Source: Coleofasciculus sp. LEGE 07092 (GTDB lineage: Bacteria; Cyanobacteriota; Cyanobacteriia; Cyanobacteriales; Coleofasciculaceae). From it: DNA of 54,440 bases. The notes under the pieces were generated by a model, which was not told the DNA's origin, searched no databases, and saw only the letters and a list, made by a program, of their open reading frames with translations. Shown here piece after piece: positions 19,361 through 27,489 of this stretch (within the stretch, counting starts at the first letter, position 1; the number at the start of each line of letters is the position of its first letter). The stretch spans positions 1-54,440 of the forward strand of contig NZ_JADEWY010000029.1 of assembly GCF_015207375.1 (NCBI RefSeq). The letters are read 5' to 3'. A program made the translations under genes and the position numbers.

Positions 19361-19672
19361 ATGCCAATTGCTGTCGGAATGATTGAAACCAAAGGTTTTC
19401 CCGCTGTTGTCGAAGCCGCAGATGCGATGGTCAAAGCGGCTCGGGTAACCCTGGTAGGATACGAAAAGATCGGTAGTGCTCGCGTCACTGTTATCGTTCG
19501 GGGAGATGTGTCCGAGGTACAAGCTTCAGTCTCTGCTGGCGTTGAAGCCGCAAATCGAGTCAATGGTGGTGAGGTGGTATCGACTCACATCATTGCCCGT
19601 CCCCATGAAAATTTGGAATATGTCCTGCCGATTCGATACAGCGAAGCGGTTGAACAGTTCCGAACGTATTAG
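19361..19672 (+). CDS. ccmK2: Carboxysome shell hexamer protein CcmK2
   Basis: A 103-aa single-domain BMC protein forming the hexameric tiles of the beta-carboxysome facets. The family core [20 protein letters not shown] is followed by the pore-forming segment KIGSARVT. The C-terminus ends EQFRTY, which with the 103-aa length matches CcmK2 rather than CcmK1. The strong AAGGAG ribosome-binding site eight bases before ATG 19361 fits a highly expressed shell protein. It is the first gene of ccmK2-K1-L-M-N-O. The pore motif reads GSA here where the second copy has GSG. Confidence 0.95.
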   Translation: MPIAVGMIETKGFPAVVEAADAMVKAARVTLVGYEKIGSARVTVIVRGDVSEVQASVSAGVEAANRVNGGEVVSTHIIARPHENLEYVLPIRYSEAVEQFRTY

Positions 19673-19754
19673 CGCTGCGATCGCACATTAACCCCGGATA
19701 AGCTTCCCTGGCTTAAAACCGCAAGCTAGATATTTAGCATATTTCTTGTGGGAT

Positions 19755-19767
19755 GGGCATATTGCCC
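19755..19767 (+). repeat. Small hairpin in the ccmK2-ccmK1 spacer
   Basis: gggca-tat-tgccc, a compact 5-bp stem within the 168-base spacer. In the mRNA it could protect the abundant ccmK2 segment or reduce read-through. Confidence 0.4.
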
Positions 19768-19840
19768 TACCGGATTAGGCAAATTAGATGCACAGTAGCT
19801 TAGTAACTACTGCAACACCCTCAATTTTGGAGTCAAACGT

Positions 19841-20182
19841 ATGTCAATCGCTGTTGGAATGGTAGAAACCCTAGGCTTTCCCGCTGTCGTCGAAGCCGCA
19901 GATGCGATGGTCAAAGCCGCCCGCGTTACCCTTGTGGGTTACGAAAAAATTGGTAGCGGTCGCGTGACTGTAATTGTTCGGGGAGATGTCTCCGAAGTTC
20001 AAGCCTCAGTTGCTGCTGGCGTAGATAATGTCAAGCGAGTCAATGGTGGTCAGGTGTTATCAACCCACATTATTGCCCGTCCCCATGAAAACTTGGAGTA
20101 CGTGCTGCCAATTCGCTACACCGAAGATGTGCAGCAGTTCCGCGAGAGCACTAATGCCATCCGCCCGCTCAACCGTCCCTAG
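19841..20182 (+). CDS. ccmK1: Carboxysome shell hexamer protein CcmK1
   Basis: A second BMC hexamer protein, 113 aa. It is nearly identical to CcmK2 over the core, then carries a 10-residue C-terminal extension beyond the QQFRE position, the feature that separates CcmK1 from CcmK2. The pore segment is KIGSGRVT. The two genes are also very similar at DNA level, consistent with tandem duplication. It is co-directional with ccmK2, and the 137-base spacer before ccmL contains an inverted repeat. Confidence 0.94.
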   Translation: MSIAVGMVETLGFPAVVEAADAMVKAARVTLVGYEKIGSGRVTVIVRGDVSEVQASVAAGVDNVKRVNGGQVLSTHIIARPHENLEYVLPIRYTEDVQQFRESTNAIRPLNRP

Positions 20183-20206
20183 GATAGGCAAACGATTCTA
20201 ACTATT

Positions 20207-20286
20207 GATTTTGGATTGGGGGATAGAGGCACACAACCAGGCGTATTTGTCCTGAATTTGAAGTTTCTGCCCAATAATCCAAAATC
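20207..20286 (+). repeat. Inverted repeat in the ccmK1-ccmL spacer
   Basis: gattttggatt at 20207-20217 is exactly reverse-complemented by aatccaaaatc at 20276-20286, giving an 11-bp stem with a 58-base loop. It may set mRNA processing between the abundant hexamer genes and the scarce vertex gene. Confidence 0.45.
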
Positions 20287-20319
20287 CTAACCACCAAAAC
20301 CCAAAATGCTGGAGGATTA

Positions 20320-20622
20320 ATGCAAATTGCCAAAGTTCGCGGCACGGTAGTGAGTACCTGTAAAGAACCAAGCCTCAGAGGGGTAAAATTTCTCTTGGTG
20401 CAGTTCTTAGATGATGAAGGGCAACTCCTGCCGAGTTATGAAGTGGCAGGCGATATTGTTGGTGCAGGCATGGACGAATGGGTTTTGGTGAGTCGTGGCA
20501 GTGCTGCACGGCAGGTGGGTGAGAATGAAAAGCGTCCCATTGACGCCATGGTAGTGGGGATTATCGACACCGTTAGTGTAGATAATCAAGCTCTTTACTC
20601 GAAGAAAGATCAATATCGTTAG
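20320..20622 (+). CDS. ccmL: Carboxysome vertex pentamer protein CcmL
   Basis: The 100-aa EutN/CcmL-family protein that caps the twelve vertices of the icosahedral shell as pentamers. Typical features are the start MQIAKVRGTVVSTCKEP, the central EVAGDIVGAGMDEWVLV segment and a glycine-rich turn near the SRGSAAR motif. A GGAGG ribosome-binding site precedes ATG 20320. The length is normal. Only about 60 copies are needed per carboxysome, so low expression relative to ccmK is expected; the inverted repeat upstream is a candidate cause. Confidence 0.95.
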   Translation: MQIAKVRGTVVSTCKEPSLRGVKFLLVQFLDDEGQLLPSYEVAGDIVGAGMDEWVLVSRGSAARQVGENEKRPIDAMVVGIIDTVSVDNQALYSKKDQYR

Positions 20623-20739
20623 TGGGTTGCGAGAGTGGTAACGTTGGAAAGTTAGAAGCAATCGACAGCAGGCTCTGTTCTTAAACATCGGCAACAGCAG
20701 CTTGCTCACTGCGGTTCCCTCAAACAGGAGTCAAAACAA

Positions 20740-20780
20740 TCCCAAAATTCGGGCGCTTGGTGTCGCTATTGGAATTGGGA
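20740..20780 (+). repeat. Imperfect inverted repeat in the ccmL-ccmM spacer
   Basis: tcccaaaattc (20740-20750) pairs with gaattggga (20772-20780) with a two-base bulge. The rest of the 261-base spacer shows no gene; a frame crossing into ccmM from 20798 is a shadow of the ccmM start. Confidence 0.35.
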
Positions 20781-20883
20781 CGTTCTTGATGCGGTAAATG
20801 CTGGATCAAACAGTCAAAACAGCCAAAGCTTCCAGCAAGTCATCCGCTGTGCATCGCTTTTTGGAGATAGGAGGAAGACAGTT

Positions 20884-22596
20884 ATGGTCGTCCGCAGTTA
20901 TGCGGCACCGCCGACCCCTTGGTCAAATACTTTGGCGGAACCTAAAATTCACGAAACAGCTTACGTACATTCTTTTTCTAACATTATCGGGGATGTCGAG
21001 GTTGATAAAAATGTAATGATTGCCCCAGGGACTTCAATTCGAGCCGATGAAGGGGGACCGTTTTACATTAGTGCTGGTACAACCATTCAAGATGGGGTTG
21101 TCATTCATGGCTTAGAAGAGGGTCGAGTAATTGGGGATAACCAACAGCCCTACTCAGTCTGGATTGGCAAGAATGCCTCCATTACCCATATGTGCCTGAT
21201 TCATGGTCCGGCGTATATCGGGGATGATTGCTTTATTGGCTTTCGCTCCACCGTCTTCAATGCCCGGATTGGGAACGGCTGCATTGTGATGATGCATGCC
21301 TTGGTTCAAGATGTGGAAATTCCCCCCGGCAAATACGTCCCCTCAGGGGCAGTAATTAACAGCCAGCAGCAAGCCGACAGACTACCTGATGTCCAAGAAG
21401 AAGATTTGAAGTTTGCTCACCAGTTGGTGGTTTGCAATGATGCCTTGCGTTCGGGTTATCAGTGTGCGGAGGATGAGGAATGCATCGCCCCCATCCGCAA
21501 CGAAATAACCCAGCAATCTGACTCGACTAGTGCCAATGGCAATCAACCCTCTCGTAGTTTTGATAAATCTTATAGTTCTATGTCTTCAATTACAGGATTA
21601 ACCCCCGACCTTCAACAACAAGTTCGCCAACTGTTAGCCCAAGGGTATCGCATCGGCATTGAGTACGCCGACGAACGCCGCTTCCGTACCAGTTCCTGGA
21701 AGAGTGCTATCTCCATTGACTCTGATCGCGAATTGGAAGTTATGGACACCGTAGCAGATTGTCTGACAGAACATAGCGGTGAGTACGTGCGTTTGATTGG
21801 TATTGACCCCAAAGCGAAGCGGCGCGTCTTGGAAGAAATTATCCAACGCCCTGGGGATAGCGTTTCACCATCTGCTAAATCCTCCGCAGCATCTCGTAAA
21901 AGCTACAGCACACCTGCGTCAGCGAATAATCGTCCGGCGGCGGTATCGAGTACAGGAAAGGCTTCAACTATTCAAGAACAAGTTCGCGGATTGTTAGCCC
22001 AAGGGTATCGCATTGGAGCTGAGTATGCCGATGAACGCCGCTTCCGTACTAGTTCCTGGAAGAGTGCTCTCTCCATTGACTCCAATCGGGAAGCCGAAGT
22101 CATGGCAGAACTAATCGAATGCCTGAATGAACACGAAGGCGAATACGTGCGCTTGATTGGCATTGACTCGAAAGTGAAGCGGCGCGTTTTAGAAGAAATT
22201 ATTCAACGACCGGATAGCAAAGCGCCGACGAGTACCGTCGCGTCTCAAAATGGTAGCAGCAGCGATCGCTCCAGCACTCGCTATAGCACCTCCGCTGCCA
22301 AATTCTCAGGCGAACCCGCCCCCCCTACTGACACATCCTTAACCAAAGAAACAGTGGAACAAGTGCGTCAGCTATTGGCTCAAGGCTACAAAATTGGTAC
22401 AGAACACGCCGATAAGCGTCGATTCCGTACCGGTTCTTGGCAAAGCTGTTCTCCCATCGAATCCAATCGTGTGTCAGACGTGATTGATGGTTTAGAAGGC
22501 TGCATGGCAGAACACAGCCATGAGTACGTGCGCTTGATTGGCATCGATCCGGCAGCCAAACGACGTGTTCTCGAGACTATTATTCAAAAGCCCTAA
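20884..22596 (+). CDS. ccmM: Carboxysome assembly protein CcmM with three RbcS-like repeats
   Basis: A 570-aa scaffold that concentrates Rubisco. Residues about 15-200 form a left-handed beta-helix gamma-carbonic anhydrase domain with candidate zinc ligands His75, His102 and His107. A C-x5-C pair, Cys194/Cys200, follows, as in the enzymatically active, redox-controlled CcmM of Thermosynechococcus. Three Rubisco small-subunit-like modules lie at about 240-322, 362-442 and 489-570, joined by Ser/Ala/Pro-rich linkers. AGGAGG precedes ATG 20884. An internal ATG at codon 233 (21580) could start the short M35-like form, though no strong ribosome-binding site precedes it. Confidence 0.95.
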   Translation: MVVRSYAAPPTPWSNTLAEPKIHETAYVHSFSNIIGDVEVDKNVMIAPGTSIRADEGGPFYISAGTTIQDGVVIHGLEEGRVIGDNQQPYSVWIGKNASITHMCLIHGPAYIGDDCFIGFRSTVFNARIGNGCIVMMHALVQDVEIPPGKYVPSGAVINSQQQADRLPDVQEEDLKFAHQLVVCNDALRSGYQCAEDEECIAPIRNEITQQSDSTSANGNQPSRSFDKSYSSMSSITGLTPDLQQQVRQLLAQGYRIGIEYADERRFRTSSWKSAISIDSDRELEVMDTVADCLTEHSGEYVRLIGIDPKAKRRVLEEIIQRPGDSVSPSAKSSAASRKSYSTPASANNRPAAVSSTGKASTIQEQVRGLLAQGYRIGAEYADERRFRTSSWKSALSIDSNREAEVMAELIECLNEHEGEYVRLIGIDSKVKRRVLEEIIQRPDSKAPTSTVASQNGSSSDRSSTRYSTSAAKFSGEPAPPTDTSLTKETVEQVRQLLAQGYKIGTEHADKRRFRTGSWQSCSPIESNRVSDVIDGLEGCMAEHSHEYVRLIGIDPAAKRRVLETIIQKP

Positions 22597-22624
22597 CTGA
22601 GCTTTTGTAAGTTTTGAGTTAGAA

Positions 22625-22704
22625 AGTGCTGAGTTCTGAGTTTTAAGCTCCCGATGCCGACTTGGTAGGGGTTACGCCCTGGGTTACTCATAGTACTCAG
22701 CACT
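22625..22704 (+). repeat. Inverted repeat in the ccmM-ccmN spacer
   Basis: agtgctgagt (22625-22634) and actcagcact (22695-22704) form a 10-bp perfect stem with a 60-base loop in the 142-base spacer, within the low-complexity gagtt-type sequence common between cyanobacterial genes. Confidence 0.45.
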
Positions 22705-22738
22705 AAAAACAGATGCTAAGAGCTTTGTTACCATAAAA

Positions 22739-23356
22739 ATGCACTTGCCCTCACTGCCATTGAGCAGGAACGCTGATGTATACGTCGAAGGCGATGTGAG
22801 TATCGACCCTAGTGCTGCGATCGCAACCGGAGTAATTTTGCGGGCTGACCCAGACAGTCAAATTATCATTGCTGCTGGCGTCTGTATTGGCGCAGGGTCA
22901 ATTCTTCACGCTTACCAAGGAACTCTAGAAGTGGAAGCCTGTGCGAATTTGGGGGCTGGAGTGCTGATCCTTGGCAAGGGCAAAATTGGGGCAAATGCCT
23001 CAGTTGGAGCGCTTACAACCATTTACAATGCGTCTCTTGCTCCAGCTCAGGTCGTACCTGCCACTTCCGTAGTTGGAGACAGAGGGCGGCAGGTTACCGA
23101 TTTCTCCCCAGCCGTTACGGATACCCCTAGCGCCAAACCCCCAGAGGCGACCTCAGCGTCCGCCAGCACAACTAATGAGGACTCTATTAACGGGCAATCT
23201 CCCATCCGTCCAGGGGCGGCATCTGACAATCCAACCGATGAGGATTCGTCAACTGTGCCAACCGCAGAATCACCAAATCCAGAAGCAGAGACATCGGTCT
23301 ATGGACAAGGTAGTCTAGACCGAATTCTTAAGACTCTGTTTCCTTATAATAAATAA
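22739..23356 (+). CDS. ccmN: Carboxysome assembly protein CcmN
   Basis: A 205-aa adaptor linking the CcmM-Rubisco core to the shell. Residues 1-115 form a hexapeptide-repeat left-handed helix related to the CcmM N-terminus. About 115-185 are a disordered linker rich in Ser, Pro, Thr and Ala. The last 19 residues, starting VYGQGSLDRILKTLF, form the amphipathic encapsulation peptide that binds CcmK shell proteins. Length and order are normal. No clear ribosome-binding site precedes ATG 22739, which may keep CcmN low relative to CcmM. Confidence 0.94.
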   Translation: MHLPSLPLSRNADVYVEGDVSIDPSAAIATGVILRADPDSQIIIAAGVCIGAGSILHAYQGTLEVEACANLGAGVLILGKGKIGANASVGALTTIYNASLAPAQVVPATSVVGDRGRQVTDFSPAVTDTPSAKPPEATSASASTTNEDSINGQSPIRPGAASDNPTDEDSSTVPTAESPNPEAETSVYGQGSLDRILKTLFPYNK

Positions 23357-23378
23357 ATCATCCAATCAGTTGTTAGTG

Positions 23379-23436
23379 TTTAGTTGTAAGTTTTTAGACT
23401 GGATCTACAGCCAACAACTAACAGCCGACAACTAAA
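23379..23436 (+). repeat. Inverted repeat in the ccmN-ccmO spacer
   Basis: tttagttgt (23379-23387) and acaactaaa (23428-23436) form a 9-bp stem with a 40-base loop in the short spacer before ccmO. Confidence 0.4.
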
Positions 23437-23450
23437 TGGAGCGCCTCCCT

Positions 23451-24230
23451 ATGGAGTCATACAATCCGGGGATTGTTCCCCAAGACCCGTTTATCCAACG
23501 CAAGCGTAGTCAGTATTCTTTGGGCTTGGTCTCTACTCTCAGTTTTCCCGTCATTGTGAGTACTGCTGATGCGATGCTCAAAGCTTCTGGAGTAACACTG
23601 GTTGGGTTTGAAAAAACTGGCGGTGGTCACTGTACTGCAATTGTACGGGGTGCGACTGCCGAGGTACGGATTTCTGTGGAAGCGGGTATCGAACACGCCA
23701 AACGAGAAGGTCAACTTCTTTCCTCTCTAGTCCTGCCCCGACCCTTCCCAAACTTAGAGGTCGTATTTCCCATCGGTTCCCATCTGCTTGAACAGGTGGG
23801 ACATCCGAGTCGCTCTCGCCATAGCTCTCAAGCCTTGGGTCTTTTAGAAACTCGGGGATTTCCGGCAATTGTGGGTGCTGCCGATGCCATGCTCAAAGCG
23901 GCTGATGTCGAACTAACGGGTTACGAAACCATTGGAGCGGGTTTGTGTACTGTTATTATTCGGGGACGGATTGCTGAGGTGGCGATGGCATTACAAGTGG
24001 GAATGTCTGAAGCTAGGCGGATAGGCGAACTCATTGCCGTGACAGTGGTGACTCGACCCCTAGAGGATTTAGAGCAAGCGCTACCGATGACAAGTTGCCT
24101 AATTGAAGAGCAACCGGAACCCCTAAGGCTGCCCGTAGAAGTCAAGGAAGCCGAAAAAGAACTAGTCGAACTGCCGGATTTGGGGAAATTACAAATTCCT
24201 GCCAAAGAACTTCCTTCCCAAGAACCATGA
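23451..24230 (+). CDS. ccmO: Carboxysome shell protein CcmO, tandem BMC domains
   Basis: A 259-aa shell protein with two fused BMC domains, at about residues 20-110 and 125-215 from the chosen start, predicted to form pseudo-hexameric trimers. Each half carries the ADAMLKA-x-x-V-x-L-x-G core. A charged C-terminal tail, rich in Glu and Lys, follows. ATG 23451 is preferred over ATG 23436 because GGAG lies nine bases before it. As last gene of ccmK2K1LMNO, its presence in the main operon resembles Synechococcus-type and filamentous cyanobacteria rather than Synechocystis, where ccmO is separate. Confidence 0.93.
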   Translation: MESYNPGIVPQDPFIQRKRSQYSLGLVSTLSFPVIVSTADAMLKASGVTLVGFEKTGGGHCTAIVRGATAEVRISVEAGIEHAKREGQLLSSLVLPRPFPNLEVVFPIGSHLLEQVGHPSRSRHSSQALGLLETRGFPAIVGAADAMLKAADVELTGYETIGAGLCTVIIRGRIAEVAMALQVGMSEARRIGELIAVTVVTRPLEDLEQALPMTSCLIEEQPEPLRLPVEVKEAEKELVELPDLGKLQIPAKELPSQEP

Positions 24231-24285
24231 TTGCTTCTGATCACCGTCACTCAAGCTTATTCATCCTTCGTGTTAAAGAAAAAAA

Positions 24286-24393
24286 GGCGTTGCACAAAGA
24301 AAGAGCGTATGGCAGGATAGATCCGCCTTTATGATAAAAGGATGACAGTTAAGCGATCGCACCCAAACCTAACACTGGTCATTGTGCAACGCC
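24286..24393. repeat. 108-bp element bounded by a perfect 12-bp inverted repeat
   Basis: ggcgttgcacaa at 24286-24297 is exactly reverse-complemented at 24382-24393. The interior includes a HIP1 octamer and a short ccttt/aaagg hairpin. The total span of 108 bp equals that of the 9441-9548 element, although the sequences are not obviously alike. It lies between ccmO and the LysR gene and could be a MITE or the terminator/3' structure of the ccm operon. Confidence 0.55.
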
Positions 24394-24488
24394 AGATGGA
24401 AGGAAGACTGTCACTTGTTTGGTGTTATCTAAAAATGATCATAACCCGAAATATTTATAGATAAACTACATTGTTATTAATACAAACA

Positions 24489-24504
24489 ATAGAGTATGCT
24501 CTAT
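24489..24504. promoter_or_regulatory. Candidate operator upstream of the LysR gene
   Basis: An inverted repeat, atagag-tatg-ctctat, about 27-42 bases before the start codon. LysR-type regulators usually bind interrupted dyads near their own promoters, so autoregulation is plausible but unproven. Confidence 0.4.
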
Positions 24505-24530
24505 GTATTATGGCTTAAGGAGCACTAACG

Positions 24531-25544
24531 TTGAGGCAAGCCACGCTGCACCAGCTAAAAGTCTTTGAAGCGGTCGCTCGGCACAATAGCTTTACACGAG
24601 CAGCAGAGGAACTGTTTCTCACCCAGCCCACTGTTTCAATGCAGGTTAAACAGTTAACCAAAGCCGTTGGTATGCCACTGTTTGACCAAGTGGGGAAGCG
24701 CCTCTATCTTACCCAAACCGGTGAGGAACTTGTCAAGACCTGCCGCGCTATCTTTGACAATTTAGATCAGTTTGAGATGACGGTGGCAGATCTCAAAGGT
24801 CTTAAACAGGGACGTTTGCGACTGGCTGTCATTACCACCGCCAAGTATTTTGTCCCCCGCTTACTCGGACCGTTTTGCCGACGCTATCCCGGAATTGATG
24901 TTTCCCTACAGGTCACAAATCACGAATACATCTTAAATCGCCTGAGTGAAAACTTGGATGACCTGTACGTGATGAGCCAACTCCCAGAAAATTGGGATAT
25001 TACTTACCAGCCCATTCTCGAAAATCCCTTGGTAGTAATGGCTCCGGCTGATCATCCTCTAGCTAACGAAAAAAATATCTCCCTCAAACGTCTGGCAGAG
25101 GAGCCATTTATTATGCGAGAACCGGGATCAGGGACGCGCAAGGCGGTACAAGAACTCTTCGACGTCCATGAAATTCCCCTGAAAGTTCAGTTAGATTTGG
25201 GCAGTAATGAGGCAATCAAGCAAGCTATTGTCGGCGGGTTGGGAATCTCTATTTTATCCTGCCATACCCTCGCCCTAGAAAGTTCTGGCAGTGAAATCAC
25301 TATCTTAGATGTTGAGAAATTCCCCATCGAACGCTATTGGTATGCTGTATACCCCAGCGGTAAACAACTATCAATTGTGGCTCGCACCTTTCTCGACTAC
25401 CTGTTGACGGAAGGCAAACAGATTGCAGAAAAGACAGCCTCTAAAAAGATTGCTAGAGCAGGCTTGCCGAGTAAAACCCTGATACCTAACGCTGTAAGCT
25501 GCGCGGATCAAGAGCATCCCGAAGACCATCCCCCAGCAAATTAA
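24531..25544 (+). CDS. LysR-family carbon-response regulator (CmpR/NdhR-like)
   Basis: A 337-aa LysR-type transcription factor: winged helix-turn-helix at residues 1-65, with FTRAAEELFLTQPTVSMQ, then a substrate-binding-like domain at about 92-295. The N-terminal sequence is of the cyanobacterial CmpR/NdhR(CcmR) type that responds to inorganic-carbon status; which of the two cannot be settled. Start is TTG at 24531, supported by AAGGAG eight bases upstream. It follows the ccm operon co-directionally. Its last 59 bases overlap, tail to tail, the end of the ABC permease gene on the other strand. Confidence 0.88.
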   Translation: MRQATLHQLKVFEAVARHNSFTRAAEELFLTQPTVSMQVKQLTKAVGMPLFDQVGKRLYLTQTGEELVKTCRAIFDNLDQFEMTVADLKGLKQGRLRLAVITTAKYFVPRLLGPFCRRYPGIDVSLQVTNHEYILNRLSENLDDLYVMSQLPENWDITYQPILENPLVVMAPADHPLANEKNISLKRLAEEPFIMREPGSGTRKAVQELFDVHEIPLKVQLDLGSNEAIKQAIVGGLGISILSCHTLALESSGSEITILDVEKFPIERYWYAVYPSGKQLSIVARTFLDYLLTEGKQIAEKTASKKIARAGLPSKTLIPNAVSCADQEHPEDHPPAN

Positions 25545-26601
25545 AGGCTAAAACCGTCAAGATAATCAGCAACGCGGGGGGCCAAATCAACCACGGCTGG
25601 AGTACCAAAATAGAAGCATTCGTTGCCAAAGACAGCAAATTGCCCCAAGATGGGTCAGGTTGCTGAATGCCAAGACCGATTAAACTCAGTACGGATTCAG
25701 CCACAATGAAGCCGGGAACTGCCAGGGTAGCTGAGATGATCACGTAGGTAGAGGTTTGGGGCAGAACGTGGCGAAGAATGATGTAAAAAGGTTTGGCTCC
25801 CATGGCTTTTGATGCTTGCACAAATTCTCGCTCTTTAAGCGATAATACCTGTCCGCGAATGACCCGTGCTAATCCAGACCAGCTAATGAATGAAGTAATC
25901 AAGACGATTAATAAAAACCGTTGGGCGCTGGTTAGTCCTGGGGGTAGCACAGCAGCTAAGGCTACCAGCAGGTAAAGGGTGGGAATGGTCATGAGAACCT
26001 CGACTAGGCGCATTAAGCCACCATCTATCCAGCCTCCGAAATAACCAGCAATTCCGCCAACTAACAACCCCAGAGGGAACGAGATAGCAATTCCGACTAG
26101 ACCAATGCTGAGACTGATCCGACCGCCATACACCAAGCGACTGAACTGGTCGCGCCCCTGTTCGTCTGTACCGAGTACATTAAGTTTGCCTTCACCAAGG
26201 GTGCCAAACAGGTGCAGATTCATCGGAATACCGCTAAATAATTCCACCTCCTGAAAGCTGGGGGGTAGGGGCAGACGAATTTGAAAGAGCTGATAATCAG
26301 AACCTTTAACAAAGAGGCGCATCGGCGAGGGGTTTTGCCAATCGACAATCAGTTCTCGCCTGCCTGTCTCCAAGTCCGTCGGACCTTGGGTGGTGGGATA
26401 AACGTGGGGTCCAATAAACTTTCCCTCGGGAGTACGCCAATAAATTTGGGTCGGTGGGAGTAGGGAACCGTTGGGTTGCGAGACATAGGGGTCATAGGGA
26501 GCAACAAAGTCGGCGGCTATGACCGTTAGGTAAAAAATTAAGAGCAGCACAGCCCCAAAGCGAGCGAGTGGGTTCTTTTTGAGTTTCTGCCACCAGTTCA
26601 T
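25486..26601 (-). CDS. Peptide/oligopeptide-type ABC transporter permease (OppC/DppC family)
   Basis: A 371-aa inner-membrane permease. One N-terminal membrane helix (about 15-35) is followed by an unusually long extracytoplasmic insertion (about 36-140), then the five-helix permease core. The ATPase-contact EAA loop is visible as ASKAMGAKPFYIILRHVLP. The insertion and family suggest import of peptides, nickel or similar solutes, but the substrate is unknown. No partner permease, ATPase or binding protein lies nearby. It is followed upstream by an HD-domain gene with a 12-base spacer, suggesting a two-gene unit. Confidence 0.87.
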   Translation of the reverse strand: MNWWQKLKKNPLARFGAVLLLIFYLTVIAADFVAPYDPYVSQPNGSLLPPTQIYWRTPEGKFIGPHVYPTTQGPTDLETGRRELIVDWQNPSPMRLFVKGSDYQLFQIRLPLPPSFQEVELFSGIPMNLHLFGTLGEGKLNVLGTDEQGRDQFSRLVYGGRISLSIGLVGIAISFPLGLLVGGIAGYFGGWIDGGLMRLVEVLMTIPTLYLLVALAAVLPPGLTSAQRFLLIVLITSFISWSGLARVIRGQVLSLKEREFVQASKAMGAKPFYIILRHVLPQTSTYVIISATLAVPGFIVAESVLSLIGLGIQQPDPSWGNLLSLATNASILVLQPWLIWPPALLIILTVLAFNLLGDGLRDALDPRSLQR

Positions 26602-26613
26602 GAAGTTAAAGGG

Positions 26614-27489
26614 TTAAGAATGAAGCTGTTGTGCGAGTTGCCTCTGTGCCTCTTCATTTTTTTCGTGTTCGACAACAAAAACGTTTGAGTAGAGGTTAGC
26701 GGCAATTTGCTTGCCTTCCTGGGTCAGTGACAGGTAGCGCAGGGCTTCTTGGATAAACGGGAAAACACCACTCCAGTAAAACTGAGAATATTCTGTCCGC
26801 AGATCGCCGGGATGCTGATATCCTAACGCTTTGTTGACACCAGTTTCTTCAAATTCGTAGTAAAGAGAACTAATTTTCTTGAGATAGCGTGGGTCAGAAA
26901 GCTGACCAATTAAGTCAGACGCGCGAATTAAACCAGCATAACTATGGGTATCCCGATGATCTCCCTCTTTTGGCACTGGAAAACGAGTGAGTTCAATATT
27001 GCGCTTTATTTGCTCGGCGTCAATTAGTTTATGACCCCCAAACCGCTCATCGGTAAATAGTTTGGCGCGATCAACATGATAGGGAGTGAGGGACGCATCT
27101 GTTGCTCCTGGGAGCAGATGCACCATCTCATCATTTTGACCTGTTGCGTACAATCTTTCAGCATCTCGGTCTTGGCGACAAACTCCCTTGACGTAGCCAA
27201 TGTCATGACAGACTAGGGAAATGATAAAGTGCAACCAGTCTTCTGCTGTCACCCCACCCTCACGAATGTGTTTGCCCCGTAGGATTTCCTGTCCTACTAG
27301 GGTCACTAGGATTGAATGTTCGACATTGTGATAAAGGGCGTCACTGTTGGCAATGTTTTCCATTGCCATACTTCCCGCCCAGGCAATAATATCTTCAAAG
27401 TCAGTTTTCAGCCCCCCGTAAGTCCGGCGGTAGCCTTCTCGAAGTTTATGAACAAAGACATCAATTAAAATTTCAGTTGCATTAAACAT
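26614..27489 (-). CDS. HD-domain metal-dependent phosphohydrolase
   Basis: A 291-aa HD-superfamily protein of a cyanobacterial subfamily (Npun_R2479-like). His54 and His58 (HNVEH) and the His95-Asp96 doublet (CHDIGY) supply metal ligands. Such proteins hydrolyse phosphate esters, often nucleotides or signalling molecules; the substrate is unknown. The ATG at 27489 gives MFNATEILIDVFVHKLREGY, with GGTGAG upstream. It is co-directional with the ABC permease 12 bases downstream, so the two are probably co-transcribed. Confidence 0.8.
   Translation of the reverse strand: MFNATEILIDVFVHKLREGYRRTYGGLKTDFEDIIAWAGSMAMENIANSDALYHNVEHSILVTLVGQEILRGKHIREGGVTAEDWLHFIISLVCHDIGYVKGVCRQDRDAERLYATGQNDEMVHLLPGATDASLTPYHVDRAKLFTDERFGGHKLIDAEQIKRNIELTRFPVPKEGDHRDTHSYAGLIRASDLIGQLSDPRYLKKISSLYYEFEETGVNKALGYQHPGDLRTEYSQFYWSGVFPFIQEALRYLSLTQEGKQIAANLYSNVFVVEHEKNEEAQRQLAQQLHS

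Noticed and set aside
86..20762. 15-bp identical string at 86-100 and 20748-20762
   Set aside because: Too short and isolated to claim a repeat family without a genome search.
20798..21016. Frame running into ccmM
   Set aside because: It overlaps the start of ccmM out of frame; the AGGAGG site clearly serves ATG 20884.
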